This document shows, piece by piece, positions 1 through 8,711 of a stretch of 64,000 bases of DNA. Within the stretch, counting starts at the first letter, position 1; the number at the start of each line of letters is the position of its first letter. The stretch is from NCBI RefSeq assembly GCF_003012745.1, contig NZ_PXYK01000011.1, positions 120,703 to 184,702 of the forward strand, in the 5' to 3' direction. The notes under the pieces are model-generated. The model saw only the letters and a program-made list of their open reading frames with translations, was not told the origin of the DNA and did not search any database. Source of the DNA: Kumtagia ephedrae. Lineage in GTDB: Bacteria > Pseudomonadota > Alphaproteobacteria > Rhizobiales > Rhizobiaceae. Both the position numbers and the translations under genes were made by a program.

Positions 1-757
1 CGTCTGCTTCGCCATGGTGATCGGCGGCTATCTGTTCCTGGCCGGCTTCGATCCATGGACGGCGAGCCTCATCGCCATCCTGGCCTCGTCGGGCATCGGC
101 GTGCTGATGGCGCTCGCCGTCACCCGCATCGGGCTGCATTCCTTCATCGTGTCGCTGGCCTTCATGGTCATCGTCCGCGGGCTCTGCCTGGCGATCACCG
201 GCGGCACGCCGCTGTCGCTGTTCGCGCTGCCGCCGAGCTTCAAGTTCATCGGCCAGGGCTCGATCCACGGCGTGCCCGTCGTCATCCTGATCTTCCTCGC
301 TGTCGTGCTCGTCTTCGATATTCTGCTGCGCCGGGCGACCTTGTTCCGGCGCGTCTTCTACACCGGCTCGAACGAGCGGGCGGCGGCCTATTCGGGCATC
401 CGCACCGACCGGGTGAAGTTCTTCTGCATCGTGCTGTGCTCGACGCTGGCCGGCCTCGCGGGGGTCATCTACATGTCGCGCTTCGGCGCGGCGACGCCGA
501 CCTTCGGCATGGGCATGGAACTCAACATCATCGCCGCGGCGGTGATCGGCGGTGCCAGCCTCAATGGCGGGTCGGGCACGATCCTTGGGGCGATCCTGGG
601 CATGGCGTTGCTCTCGGTGGTGTCGAGCTCGCTGATCCTGCTCGACGTGTCGCCCTACTGGCAGGACACTATCCGCGGCCTTATCCTGTTCGCCGCGGTG
701 GCCTTCGACCACCTGCTCCACAAGCACCGGCAGGCAACGGGCCGCAAGACCTCCTGA
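1..757 (+). CDS. RbsC-type sugar ABC transporter permease, 3' part
   Basis: The last ~251 residues of an inner-membrane permease of the ribose/xylose/AI-2 type (RbsC/LsrC family). The frame is open to the left edge, so the start and first membrane segments are outside. Alternating hydrophobic helices fill the visible part. The family's cytoplasmic loop motif 'TGSNERAAAYSGI' lies mid-way, and the glycine-rich 'IGGASLNGGSGT' precedes the last helices. It is 11 nt upstream of a SorC-type regulator and co-oriented with six downstream catabolic genes, so it is probably the last transporter gene of an operon whose ATPase and binding protein lie to the left. The substrate is not readable from the permease; the downstream enzymes point to a sugar alcohol or related carbohydrate. 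Confidence 0.9.
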   Translation, partial: VCFAMVIGGYLFLAGFDPWTASLIAILASSGIGVLMALAVTRIGLHSFIVSLAFMVIVRGLCLAITGGTPLSLFALPPSFKFIGQGSIHGVPVVILIFLAVVLVFDILLRRATLFRRVFYTGSNERAAAYSGIRTDRVKFFCIVLCSTLAGLAGVIYMSRFGAATPTFGMGMELNIIAAAVIGGASLNGGSGTILGAILGMALLSVVSSSLILLDVSPYWQDTIRGLILFAAVAFDHLLHKHRQATGRKTS

Positions 758-768
758 GGACCTTTCCA

Positions 769-1740
769 ATGGCCGTATCCCCAGAGACTGGCGATCACGA
801 GCGGCTGCGCAGGCTGCACCGTGTGCTGGTCATGCACTATGCCGAAGGGCTTTCGCAGGCCGAGGTCGCCAAGCGCACCGGCCTGTCGCACCCGACCGTC
901 AACCGGCTGGTCAAGGAAGGCCACGAGCGCGGCTACGTGCAGATCACCATCCGGTCGCCGCACCAGTCGCTGTTCGAGATCGAGAAGGGGCTGTGCGACG
1001 CCGCCGGCCTGCGCGAGGCCATCGTCGTGCCGACCTCTTCCGACAACGACGAAGTCAACCTCCAGATCGCCGGCCGCTCAGTTGCCGAGTTCATGCTGGC
1101 CAATCTCAAGGATGGCGACACCATCTGCGTCTCCGGCGGGCTGGGCGTGAGCGCGGTCGTCAAGGCGATGGCGCCGAGTCGCGCCTACGACGTGACGGTG
1201 GTGCCGGCGACCGGCGGCGTCCAGGGCAAGCACTTCATCGACGTCAACCATGTCGCCGCGCAGCTCGCCGCCAAGCTCAAGGGCAGGGCCTATCAGATCC
1301 ATGCGCCGATCTTCGCGGCATCGCCATCCGAGCGCGACGTGCTGATGTCGCTGCAGTCGGTTGAGGACGTGCTTGCCAAGGCGCGCAAGGCACGGATCGC
1401 GCTGGTCGGCGTCGGCTCGGTGCTGTCCGACCGGTCGACCTACTACAGCCTCCAGTCGAACGGTTCCGGAGAGCTTCCGCCGCTCGACCGGAGCGGCGCG
1501 GTGGGCGAGCTGGTCGCCCATCTCATCGGGCGCGACGGGTCGCTGTGCGACTATCCCCTGAACGAGCGGGTCGTCGCGCTCACCCCGGACGAGATCCGCG
1601 CCATACCGCTGACGATCGGCATCGCCGCGGGCGCCCGCAAGGTCGCGCCGATGGCCGGCGTGCTGCGCGGCAGATACCTCGACGTGCTGGCAACGGACGA
1701 GAGCACCGGAACCGGTGTTCTGGCGGAATTGAGAGAGTAG
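769..1740 (+). CDS. SorC/DeoR-family sugar-responsive transcriptional regulator
   Basis: A 323-residue regulator of the SorC family (as in LsrR, EryD and DeoR of Bacillus). The N-terminal helix-turn-helix is near residues 20-50 ('QAEVAKRTGLSHPTVNRL'). The rest is the NagB/RpiA-like effector domain, with 'TICVSGGLGVSAVVKAM' typical of the sugar-phosphate pocket and 'LVGVGSV' further on. The ATG is preceded by GAGGA at a good distance; the same frame is open far upstream, but that is a shadow of the permease gene. SorC proteins usually bind phosphorylated sugars made by the pathway they control, so it most likely regulates this operon. Two further SorC genes occur in the window. Confidence 0.9.
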   Translation: MAVSPETGDHERLRRLHRVLVMHYAEGLSQAEVAKRTGLSHPTVNRLVKEGHERGYVQITIRSPHQSLFEIEKGLCDAAGLREAIVVPTSSDNDEVNLQIAGRSVAEFMLANLKDGDTICVSGGLGVSAVVKAMAPSRAYDVTVVPATGGVQGKHFIDVNHVAAQLAAKLKGRAYQIHAPIFAASPSERDVLMSLQSVEDVLAKARKARIALVGVGSVLSDRSTYYSLQSNGSGELPPLDRSGAVGELVAHLIGRDGSLCDYPLNERVVALTPDEIRAIPLTIGIAAGARKVAPMAGVLRGRYLDVLATDESTGTGVLAELRE

Positions 1741-1744
1741 ACCG

Positions 1745-2734
1745 ATGAGTGTTTCGGCAAGAAAAATAGGCAGCTCCGACGTGGCGGCCGGCCCGATCGG
1801 CCTCGGCACCTGGGCCATGGGCGGCTGGATGTGGGGCGGCCAGGACGATGCCCGCTCGCTCGAGGCGATCAGTGCTTCGCTGGACGGCGGCGCCACGCTG
1901 ATCGACACCGCGCCGGCCTATGGGCTCGGCCGCGCCGAGGAGATCGTCGGGCAGGCCGTCAAGGGCCGGCGCGGCGAGGTGCTGATCGCCACCAAATGCG
2001 GCCTCAACTGGCACCACGGCAAGGGCAACCACTTCTTCGACGAACTCGGCCGCAAGGTGCACCGCTATCTCGGGCGCGACGGCATCCTGCATGAGATCGA
2101 CGAGAGCCTGCGGCGCCTGCAGACCGACTACATCGACCTCTACATCACCCACTGGCAGGATCCGACCACGCCTGTCGCCGAGACGATGGAAACCCTGCTC
2201 GACCTGAAGAAGGCCGGCAAGATCCGCGCGATCGGCGTCAGCAACGTCACGCCTGAGGACCTCAACGCCTATCTGACCGTCGGGCCGGTCGACGCCATCC
2301 AGGAGCGCTACAGCATGCTCGACCGCGAAATCGAGCGGACGCTGCTGCCGATCTGCCGGGCGAACAACGTCTCGACGCTCAGCTATTCCTCTCTCGCGCT
2401 CGGCCTGCTGACCGGCCGGATCGGTCCGGAACGTGTGTTCGAGGGCGACGACCTGCGCAAGGACAATCCGCGCTTCTCCGTCGCCAACCGCGCGCGCGTG
2501 GCCGGTTTTGCCGCGGCGGTGGAGCCGATCGCGCGAAAGCACGGCGCCAGCGTTGCGCAACTGGTGATCGCCTGGACGATCGCGCAGCCCGGCATCACCT
2601 ACGCACTTTGCGGCGCGCGCGATGCGAGGCAGGCGCGGGAGAACGCGGCCGCCGGAACCCTGCCGCTCTCCGCGTCCGAGCTGACGGAGATCGACCGGGC
2701 CGTCGCGACGCATCTCGCGTCGGTCGACGCGTGA
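1745..2734 (+). CDS. Aldo/keto reductase
   Basis: A 329-residue NAD(P)H-dependent aldo/keto reductase with a (beta/alpha)8 barrel. The catalytic tetrad can be assigned as Asp54 and Tyr59 ('LIDTAPAYG'), Lys84 ('IATKCGL') and His136 ('YITHWQD'). The C-terminal 'GITYALCGARDARQARENA' resembles the cofactor-binding segment of AKR12/AKR13-like proteins. It starts 4 nt after the SorC regulator stop and is translationally close to its neighbours. In this operon it may interconvert a free sugar and polyol, or reduce an aldehyde released by the downstream aldolase; this is inference. The weak Shine-Dalgarno (GAGAG) makes translational coupling likely. Confidence 0.88.
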   Translation: MSVSARKIGSSDVAAGPIGLGTWAMGGWMWGGQDDARSLEAISASLDGGATLIDTAPAYGLGRAEEIVGQAVKGRRGEVLIATKCGLNWHHGKGNHFFDELGRKVHRYLGRDGILHEIDESLRRLQTDYIDLYITHWQDPTTPVAETMETLLDLKKAGKIRAIGVSNVTPEDLNAYLTVGPVDAIQERYSMLDREIERTLLPICRANNVSTLSYSSLALGLLTGRIGPERVFEGDDLRKDNPRFSVANRARVAGFAAAVEPIARKHGASVAQLVIAWTIAQPGITYALCGARDARQARENAAAGTLPLSASELTEIDRAVATHLASVDA

Positions 2735-2750
2735 TCCTCCGCCGCGCCAG

Positions 2751-4526
2751 ATGACCTGCGAGACCCGACAGAAGCGGCTTGACGCCCTCCGTGCCAGGCA
2801 GCGCGTCGCCGTGCTGGTGGTCGGCGGCGGCATCAATGGCATCAGCACGTTCCGCGAGCTGGCGTTGCAGGGCATCGACGTCGTCCTGGCGGAGCGGGGC
2901 GACTTCATGTCGGGCGCCAGCTCGGCGCCCTCGCGCATGATCCATGGCGGCCTGCGCTATATGGAAAACGGCGAGTTCGCGCTGGTCCGTGAATCGCTCA
3001 ACGAGCGTAACCTGCTGCTGCGCAACGCGCCGCATTATGTGCGGCCGCTGCCCACGGCCATTCCCATCACCGACCGCCTCTCCGGGCTCTTCGCCGCGGC
3101 TCGTCGCATCCTCGGCGGCAACCCGCCGCCGGGCAATCGCGGCGCGCTGGTCGTCAAGATCGGGCTCACCCTTTACGACTGGTATGCTGGCCGGAGAAGC
3201 CCCCTGCCGCGGCATCGCTTCTTCGGGCGCCGCGAGACCGGGCGGCGCTGGCCGGACCTGGCTGCACCGTTCCGCTTCGTCGCGCTCTATCACGACGCGG
3301 CGATAAGCTATCCCGAGCGCCTCGGCGTCGAGATGGTGATCGATGCGGAAGCGGCCAGCAGTTCCGCGCTCGCGATCAACCATGTCCGCTTCGATGGCGT
3401 TGAGGATGGCAAGGCCGTCCTGACGGACACGGTCACCGGCGAGCGATTTGCGCTCGAGCCGGACGTCATCGTCAATGCGACGGGCGCATGGGTGGATCTG
3501 ACGAACCGGCTGGTCGATGCCGGCGCCCCGTCACTGATCGGCGGCACCAAGGGGTCGCATATCGTCCTCGACAGTCCGCAACTGGCGCGGGCGTTGGGCG
3601 ACACCATGATCTATTTCGCCAATCGCGATGGGCGCGTATGCATCGCCTTCGTCCATTTCGGCATGGTGCTGGCCGGCTCGACCGATATTCCTGTGGTCGA
3701 TCCGGACGCCATCCGCTGCGAACCGGAGGAGGTGGACTATATCCTTGGGTCGATCCGCGAGATATTTCCGCGGATCAATGTGGAGGAAAAGGACATCGTC
3801 TACCGCTTCAGCGGCGTGCGGCCGCTGCCGCGCAGCGCGGCGGACGTCACCGCGCGCATTTCGCGCGATCACAGCGTGGAATGGATGCCTGGGACCGTGC
3901 CGGTGCTCAACCTGGTCGGCGGCAAGTGGACCACCTTCCGTGCCTTCGGCGCCGAAGCGGCGGATGCGGTGCTGGCGCGACTCGGCAGGACGAGGAACCG
4001 TTCGACCGAGACGCTGGCGATCGGCGGCGGCAAAGACTTCCCGTCCGGCGAGGCGGCGCGCGCCGAGTGGCTGGAAGCGCTGGCGCCTTCGCTGCAGGCG
4101 ACGCCGGCCGTGGTGAATGCGCTGGCAACCCGCTACGGCAGCCGCGCAGCCGATCTCGCGCCCGTCCTGCCGAGCCCGCCGCTTGTCGCCCTGCCGGACT
4201 ACAGCTGCGCCGAGATCGCATGGATGGCGACCAACGAGCACGTTGTGACGCTCGAGGATCTCGTGCTGCGGCGCATGTCGCTGCCCTTCAGCGGCACGCT
4301 TTCGATGGCCGGCATCGAGGAGATCGCAGCGATCGCGGCGCCGGTGCTAGGTTGGACAGCCGCCGAAACCCGCCGGCAGATCGACCGGCTCGCCGAGCAT
4401 CTCGCCACCTGTCATGGTCTCGACGCCCAGTCGCTGACCGACCGCAATACAATCCGGAGCGACCAGCATGTACCAGTCCAAGAAAGTCCGCATGAACCGC
4501 CTGTTCGGCAACGGCAAATGTCTTGA
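2751..4526 (+). CDS. GlpD-like FAD-dependent polyol-phosphate dehydrogenase (copy 1)
   Basis: A 591-residue flavoprotein of the aerobic glycerol-3-phosphate dehydrogenase family, which includes EryB of erythritol catabolism. It shows the FAD dinucleotide motif GGGING at residues 25-30, 'SSAPSRMIHGGLRYMENG', 'VVNLVGGKWTTF'-type C-terminal FAD contacts ('NLVGGKWTTFRAFG') and the C-terminal DAO domain. The family oxidises an sn-glycerol-3-phosphate-like alcohol at the membrane and passes electrons to quinone. Here it sits between an aldo/keto reductase and an aldolase plus FGGY kinase, so the substrate is more likely a kinase-made polyol phosphate than glycerol 3-phosphate. The last 59 nt overlap the aldolase gene in another frame. 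It is one of three GlpD paralogues in the window. Confidence 0.88.
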   Translation: MTCETRQKRLDALRARQRVAVLVVGGGINGISTFRELALQGIDVVLAERGDFMSGASSAPSRMIHGGLRYMENGEFALVRESLNERNLLLRNAPHYVRPLPTAIPITDRLSGLFAAARRILGGNPPPGNRGALVVKIGLTLYDWYAGRRSPLPRHRFFGRRETGRRWPDLAAPFRFVALYHDAAISYPERLGVEMVIDAEAASSSALAINHVRFDGVEDGKAVLTDTVTGERFALEPDVIVNATGAWVDLTNRLVDAGAPSLIGGTKGSHIVLDSPQLARALGDTMIYFANRDGRVCIAFVHFGMVLAGSTDIPVVDPDAIRCEPEEVDYILGSIREIFPRINVEEKDIVYRFSGVRPLPRSAADVTARISRDHSVEWMPGTVPVLNLVGGKWTTFRAFGAEAADAVLARLGRTRNRSTETLAIGGGKDFPSGEAARAEWLEALAPSLQATPAVVNALATRYGSRAADLAPVLPSPPLVALPDYSCAEIAWMATNEHVVTLEDLVLRRMSLPFSGTLSMAGIEEIAAIAAPVLGWTAAETRRQIDRLAEHLATCHGLDAQSLTDRNTIRSDQHVPVQESPHEPPVRQRQMS

Positions 4527-5313
4527 CGTCGCCATCGACCACGGGGTCTGCAACGAACCATCCTTCCTCGCCGGACTGGAGGACCTGGGCAAGATCCTCC
4601 GCCTGCTGGCGGACGCCGGGCCGGACGCCATCCAGATGAATTTTGGCCAGGCCGGCCTGCTTCAGGAGCTTCCCGGCAAGGCCAAGCCCGCGCTGGTGAT
4701 GCGCATCGACATGGGCAATCCCTACAACAGGACTCGCCATCGCGAGATGTGGGCGGTGCTGCAGAACGCGCACGATCCGATCGCGCCGGCATTGCGGATG
4801 GACGCGGCCTGCGTGGTCGTCAACCTGTTCATGCTGCCGGACGAGCCGGGATTGTTCCGGCAATGCGTCGAGAATATTTCGCGCGTCGCCCAGGACTGCG
4901 AGCGCTACGGCATGCCGCTGATGATCGAGCCGCTGGTGATGCAGCCGAACAGCGAGCGCGGCGGCTATCTGGTCGACGGCGACGCGGAGAAGATCGTCAC
5001 GCTGGTGCGGCTGGCCCGCGAAATGGGTGCCGACATCGTCAAGGCCGATCCGACCGACGACCCCACCGACTTCCACCGGGTGGTCGAGGCGGCGCGCTGC
5101 CCGGTGCTGGTGCGCGGCGGCGGCAAGGCGGACCTGCGCCAGGTCTTCGCCAACTCGTATGCGCTGATGAAGCAGGGCGCGCAGGGCATGGTTTATGGCC
5201 GCAACATCTACCAGCACGACAATCCGGGGCGCGTCGTCCGGGCGCTGATGGCGATGATCCACGACGGCGTCGACGATGCGGAGGCCTGGCGCATCTACGA
5301 GGCCGCCGCGTGA
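4468..5313 (+). CDS. LsrF/FbaB-type class I aldolase (DeoC/LacD superfamily)
   Basis: A 281-residue TIM-barrel protein of the class I aldolase group containing archaeal-type FbaB and LsrF. Family landmarks are 'MNRLFGNGKCLDVAIDHG' at the N-terminus with Asp24, the expected Schiff-base Lys192 in 'GADIVKADP', the phosphate-binding 'VLVRGGGK', and 'QGMVYGRNIYQHDNP' near the C-terminus. It should cleave (or thiolyse, as LsrF does) a ketose phosphate produced by the kinase and GlpD-like enzyme of the same operon. The ATG at 4468 has GGAGCG 8 nt upstream and lies inside the end of the preceding gene; a second in-frame ATG (residue 9) would shorten it by 8 residues. The stop overlaps the kinase start (GTGA). 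Confidence 0.85.
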   Translation: MYQSKKVRMNRLFGNGKCLDVAIDHGVCNEPSFLAGLEDLGKILRLLADAGPDAIQMNFGQAGLLQELPGKAKPALVMRIDMGNPYNRTRHREMWAVLQNAHDPIAPALRMDAACVVVNLFMLPDEPGLFRQCVENISRVAQDCERYGMPLMIEPLVMQPNSERGGYLVDGDAEKIVTLVRLAREMGADIVKADPTDDPTDFHRVVEAARCPVLVRGGGKADLRQVFANSYALMKQGAQGMVYGRNIYQHDNPGRVVRALMAMIHDGVDDAEAWRIYEAAA

Positions 5314-6836
5314 GCCGCTATCTCCTCGGCATAGACGCAGGCAACACCGTGGTGAAGGCGGTGCTGTTCGACCGCGACGGCATCATGCTGGCGCGTGCCG
5401 CGACGAACGGTGCGTCCAGCCAGCCGGCGCCCGGCCATGTCGAGCGCGACATTGCCGACCTGTGGCGCAACGCCGCCGCCGTCATCCGCGAATGCCTGCG
5501 CCAGGCGGGCGTCGAGGGGCGGGACGTCGCGGCGGTCGGCACGGCAGGGCACGGCAACGGCCTCTATCTCCTCGATCGCGACCGGCGGCCGCTGCTGGGT
5601 ATCCAGTCGATCGACAACCGGGCCGCCGCACTGGCCTCGTCGATGCGCGGCGGCGAAACCGGCGACCACCTTTACCCGATGTGCCTGCAGCGGCCTTGGC
5701 CGGCGCAGACAGCGACCCTGCTCGCCTGGGTCAAGCAGAACCGTCCCGACCTCTATGCGAAGACCGGGACGGCGCTGCTCAGCAAGGACGTCATCACGCT
5801 GATGCTGACCGGCAACCGCGTCAGCGACTATTCCGACATGAGCGGCTGCGGACTGCTGCGGCTGCCCGAACGGCGATACGACCGAAAGCTGCTGGAGGCC
5901 TACGATCTGGCCGATGCGGAGGCGATGCTGCCGGCACTGGTCGAGTCGGAGGCGATCGCCGGCCACGTCACCGGCGAGGCGGCGCAGGCCACCGGGCTCG
6001 CGGCGGGAACACCCGTCGCCGCCGGATTCTTCGACATCATCGCCTCGATGATCGGATCGGGCGTTCATGCGCCGGGGCAGGCGGCGATCGTCGCCGGCAC
6101 CTGGGGCATCAACCAGGTGGTTCGTGAAACGCCGCTGGTCGACGAGCGCATCTTCCACGCCTCGACCTGGAGGGCGGACCGCTACGTCGCGGTGGAGTCC
6201 AGCGCCACCTCCGCGGTCAATCTCGAATGGTTCGTGCGCGAACTCGCGCCGACGCACGACGCGTCCGCGTTCGAGGACTGCAACCGGCTGGTCGAGCAGG
6301 TCCGCCCCGCCGCCGAGAACCCGCTGTTCCTGCCGTTCCTGTACGGCTCGGCCACGCATGCCGATGCGCGCGGCGCCTTCGTCGGCCTGTCGGGCTGGCA
6401 TGGCAGGGCCGAGATGCTGTCGGCGCTCTACGAAGGCGTGGTGTTCGAGCATCGCCGCCACATAGACCGGCTGAAGGCGGCCGGAGCGGCCTTCGAGACG
6501 GCGGCGCTTTCGGGCGGCGGGTCGCGCAGTGCGGCCTGGTGCCAGATGTTCGCCGATATCGTCGGCGTTCCCGTCACCGTCGCAGAATGCCAGGAGACGG
6601 GCGCGCTGGGCGCCGCGATCGGGGCTGGGGTCGCGGGCGGCATGTTCGGCTCCATCGAAGCGGGCGTCTCGACTATGGTAAGGACGAGTCGCGTGCATGC
6701 GCCCCAGGCGGAGCATAGGTATCTCATCGAGGCGCGGTACCGGCTCTATCGTTCGCTGGGGGAGGCGATGCCGGCACAATGGCACGGCTATCTGCGGGAC
6801 AGCGGAACACATGAACGATCGCAAGCGGGCCAATGA
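5310..6836 (+). CDS. FGGY-family carbohydrate kinase (copy 1)
   Basis: A 508-residue ATP-dependent sugar/polyol kinase of the FGGY family. The N-terminal phosphate loop is 'LGIDAGNTVVKAVLFDRDG'; the C-terminal ATPase lobe carries 'LSGGGSRSAAWCQMFAD' and 'QETGALGAAIGAG'. I chose the GTG at 5310, which overlaps the aldolase stop by 4 nt; the frame is open far upstream, but that part is a shadow of the aldolase. The family also includes LsrK, erythritol kinase and xylulokinase. With GlpD-like and LsrF-like neighbours it probably phosphorylates the imported substrate. It is paralogous in length and motif layout to the FGGY kinase at 58453. Confidence 0.88.
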   Translation: MSRYLLGIDAGNTVVKAVLFDRDGIMLARAATNGASSQPAPGHVERDIADLWRNAAAVIRECLRQAGVEGRDVAAVGTAGHGNGLYLLDRDRRPLLGIQSIDNRAAALASSMRGGETGDHLYPMCLQRPWPAQTATLLAWVKQNRPDLYAKTGTALLSKDVITLMLTGNRVSDYSDMSGCGLLRLPERRYDRKLLEAYDLADAEAMLPALVESEAIAGHVTGEAAQATGLAAGTPVAAGFFDIIASMIGSGVHAPGQAAIVAGTWGINQVVRETPLVDERIFHASTWRADRYVAVESSATSAVNLEWFVRELAPTHDASAFEDCNRLVEQVRPAAENPLFLPFLYGSATHADARGAFVGLSGWHGRAEMLSALYEGVVFEHRRHIDRLKAAGAAFETAALSGGGSRSAAWCQMFADIVGVPVTVAECQETGALGAAIGAGVAGGMFGSIEAGVSTMVRTSRVHAPQAEHRYLIEARYRLYRSLGEAMPAQWHGYLRDSGTHERSQAGQ

Positions 6837-8433
6837 TCGCATCGACCTCGGCAGCTACGACTATATCGTGGTCGGCGCCGGATCGGCGGGCTGCGTGCTG
6901 GCAAACCGGCTGAGCGCCGATCCCTCCAGGCGCGTCCTGCTGCTGGAGGCCGGCGGGTCCGACAATTACCACTGGATCCACATCCCGGTCGGCTACCTCT
7001 ACTGCATGGGCAATCCGCGCACTGACTGGGGCTATTCGACCGTCGCCGAGCCCGGCCTCAACGGCCGCTCGCTGGCCTATCCGCGCGGCCGGGTGATGGG
7101 CGGCTGCTCCTCCATCAACGGCATGATCTACATGCGCGGCCAGGCCGCCGACTACGATCACTGGCGCCAGCTCGGAAATGTCGGCTGGGGCTGGGACGAC
7201 GTGCTGCCGCTGTTTCGCAAGTCGGAGAACCATCATGCGCTGGACGGTCCCTATCACGGCCAGGCCGGCGAATTGCGGGTGGAGCGCCAGCGGCTTTCCT
7301 GGCCGATCCTTGATGCGGTGCGCGAGGCGGCCGAAGAGCTCGGTGTGCCGAAGATCGACGACTTCAACGCCGGCGACAATGAGGGCTCGTCCTATTTCGA
7401 GGTGAACCAGAAGGCCGGCTTCCGCTTCAACGCGGTCCGCGCCTTCATCGCGCCGGTCCGGCACCGCAGGAACCTGCGCATCGTCACCGGTGCGCAGGCA
7501 GAGCACATCCGTTTCGAGGCCGGCCGCGCCGCCGGCATCGACCTCCGCCTCGACGGCCGCCCGGCCCGTGCCGCGGCCTCGGGCGAGATCGTGCTCGCCG
7601 CCGGCGCGATCGGTACGCCGCAGCTGCTCCAGCTTTCCGGCGTCGGTCCGGCCGAGCTGCTGCGCAGGCACGGCATCGACGTTGTCAGGGACATGCCCGG
7701 CGTCGGCGCCAACCTGCAGGACCATTTGCAGATCCGGACGGCGTTCCGCATCCGCGGGGCGCGGACGTTGAACGAGTGGCAGGCCTCGCTGCTCGGCAAG
7801 GCGCAGATCGGCCTGCTCTACGCGCTGAAGCGCTCCGGACCGATGGCGATGGCACCGTCGCAGCTCGGCATCTTCATGAAGTCCGATCCGCGTTTCGGGA
7901 CGGCGAACATCGAATTCCACGTCCAGCCGCTGTCGTTGGACAAGTTCGGCGAGCCGCTGCACGCGTTTCCGGCGATCACCGTCTCGGTCTGCAACCTCCG
8001 CCCGGAGTCGCGCGGCACGGTGAACATCGTGGCGAACGATCCGATGGTGCATCCGGCCATCGCCCCCAACTACCTTTCGACCGACGCGGACAGGGCGGTG
8101 GCCGCGGATTCCATCCGCGCCGCGCGCCGGCTGATGGCGACCGGGCGGATGGCGGAATACGGGCCGGAGGAGTTCAAGCCGGGCACGCATATCCAGTCCG
8201 TCGAGGATCTGGCGCGGGCCGCCGGCGACATCGCCACGACGATCTTCCATCCGGTCGGCACGGCCAGGATGGGGACGGACGACATGGCGGTGGTCGACCC
8301 GCAGCTGCGTGTGCGCGGCATTCATGGCTTGCGCATAGCCGACGCCTCGGTGATGCCGACCATCGTGTCCGGCAACACCCATGCGCCGGTCGTCATGATC
8401 GCGGAAAGGGCGGCACAACTGATGGCGGGCTGA
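6811..8433 (+). CDS. GMC-family FAD alcohol dehydrogenase (choline dehydrogenase-like)
   Basis: A 540-residue glucose-methanol-choline oxidoreductase. It has the FAD motif GAGSAG at residues 22-27, the GMC signature 'GRVMGGCSSINGMIYMRG', the second signature near 'IVLAAGAIGTPQLLQLSGVG', and the C-terminal 'FHPVGTARMGTD' with catalytic His480, followed by 'VSGNTHAPVVMIAERAA'. The family oxidises primary or secondary alcohols. The start at 6811 lies inside the end of the kinase gene (26 nt overlap), suggesting coupled translation; the frame is open further upstream without a convincing start. As last gene of the operon it may supply an alternative entry oxidation for the polyol. The exact substrate cannot be told. 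Confidence 0.88.
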   Translation: MNDRKRANDRIDLGSYDYIVVGAGSAGCVLANRLSADPSRRVLLLEAGGSDNYHWIHIPVGYLYCMGNPRTDWGYSTVAEPGLNGRSLAYPRGRVMGGCSSINGMIYMRGQAADYDHWRQLGNVGWGWDDVLPLFRKSENHHALDGPYHGQAGELRVERQRLSWPILDAVREAAEELGVPKIDDFNAGDNEGSSYFEVNQKAGFRFNAVRAFIAPVRHRRNLRIVTGAQAEHIRFEAGRAAGIDLRLDGRPARAAASGEIVLAAGAIGTPQLLQLSGVGPAELLRRHGIDVVRDMPGVGANLQDHLQIRTAFRIRGARTLNEWQASLLGKAQIGLLYALKRSGPMAMAPSQLGIFMKSDPRFGTANIEFHVQPLSLDKFGEPLHAFPAITVSVCNLRPESRGTVNIVANDPMVHPAIAPNYLSTDADRAVAADSIRAARRLMATGRMAEYGPEEFKPGTHIQSVEDLARAAGDIATTIFHPVGTARMGTDDMAVVDPQLRVRGIHGLRIADASVMPTIVSGNTHAPVVMIAERAAQLMAG

Positions 8434-8658
8434 CGCCATCGGTTTGATAGTCCGAGGGTGCTGCCAGGCCATGGCCCGCGAGCCGAGGCGGTTCGCGGAT
8501 CGCCGAGACCATTGCCTCGCCTGTATCGCGCGTCATCCACCCACCAAAGGTCGTCCTGCCGAGCGCTTCGAGCCGAAGCCGCCGCTCCCGCGTTTCCTGC
8601 AAAAGTGCCTGCCTGGCGGGCATGTGACGGAATTGCCGCTCGATCACGCAGATTCCAC

Positions 8659-8701
8659 TTGACGACGTTTTAGTCCTGCTACAATTTTAGTCCTACTAAA
8701 A
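8659..8701 (+). promoter_or_regulatory. Promoter with palindromic operator upstream of the XRE-cupin gene
   Basis: TTGACG (8659-8664) and TACAAT (8680-8685), 15 nt apart, look like -35 and -10 boxes. TTTTAGTCCT occurs twice (8668-8677 and 8685-8694), and the second copy is half of a perfect 17-nt palindrome, TTTTAGTCCTACTAAAA (8685-8701). The repeats cover the spacer and -10 region, as expected for a repressor site. The natural candidate is the XRE-cupin regulator starting 11 nt downstream (autoregulation and control of the dpp/hyu operon). Function is inferred. Confidence 0.6.
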
Positions 8702-8711
8702 TGGAGAAGGC

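Noticed and set aside
4749..5309. Upstream extension of the first FGGY kinase
   Set aside because: The frame is open but the added ~187 residues are a shadow of the aldolase gene; the kinase family starts at 'MSRYLLGIDAGNT' with a GTG that overlaps the aldolase stop.
2751..8433. Erythritol (ery) operon
   Set aside because: FGGY kinase, GlpD-like and SorC genes recall eryA, eryB and eryD, but there is an LsrF-type aldolase in place of eryC-type isomerases, so I did not assign erythritol.
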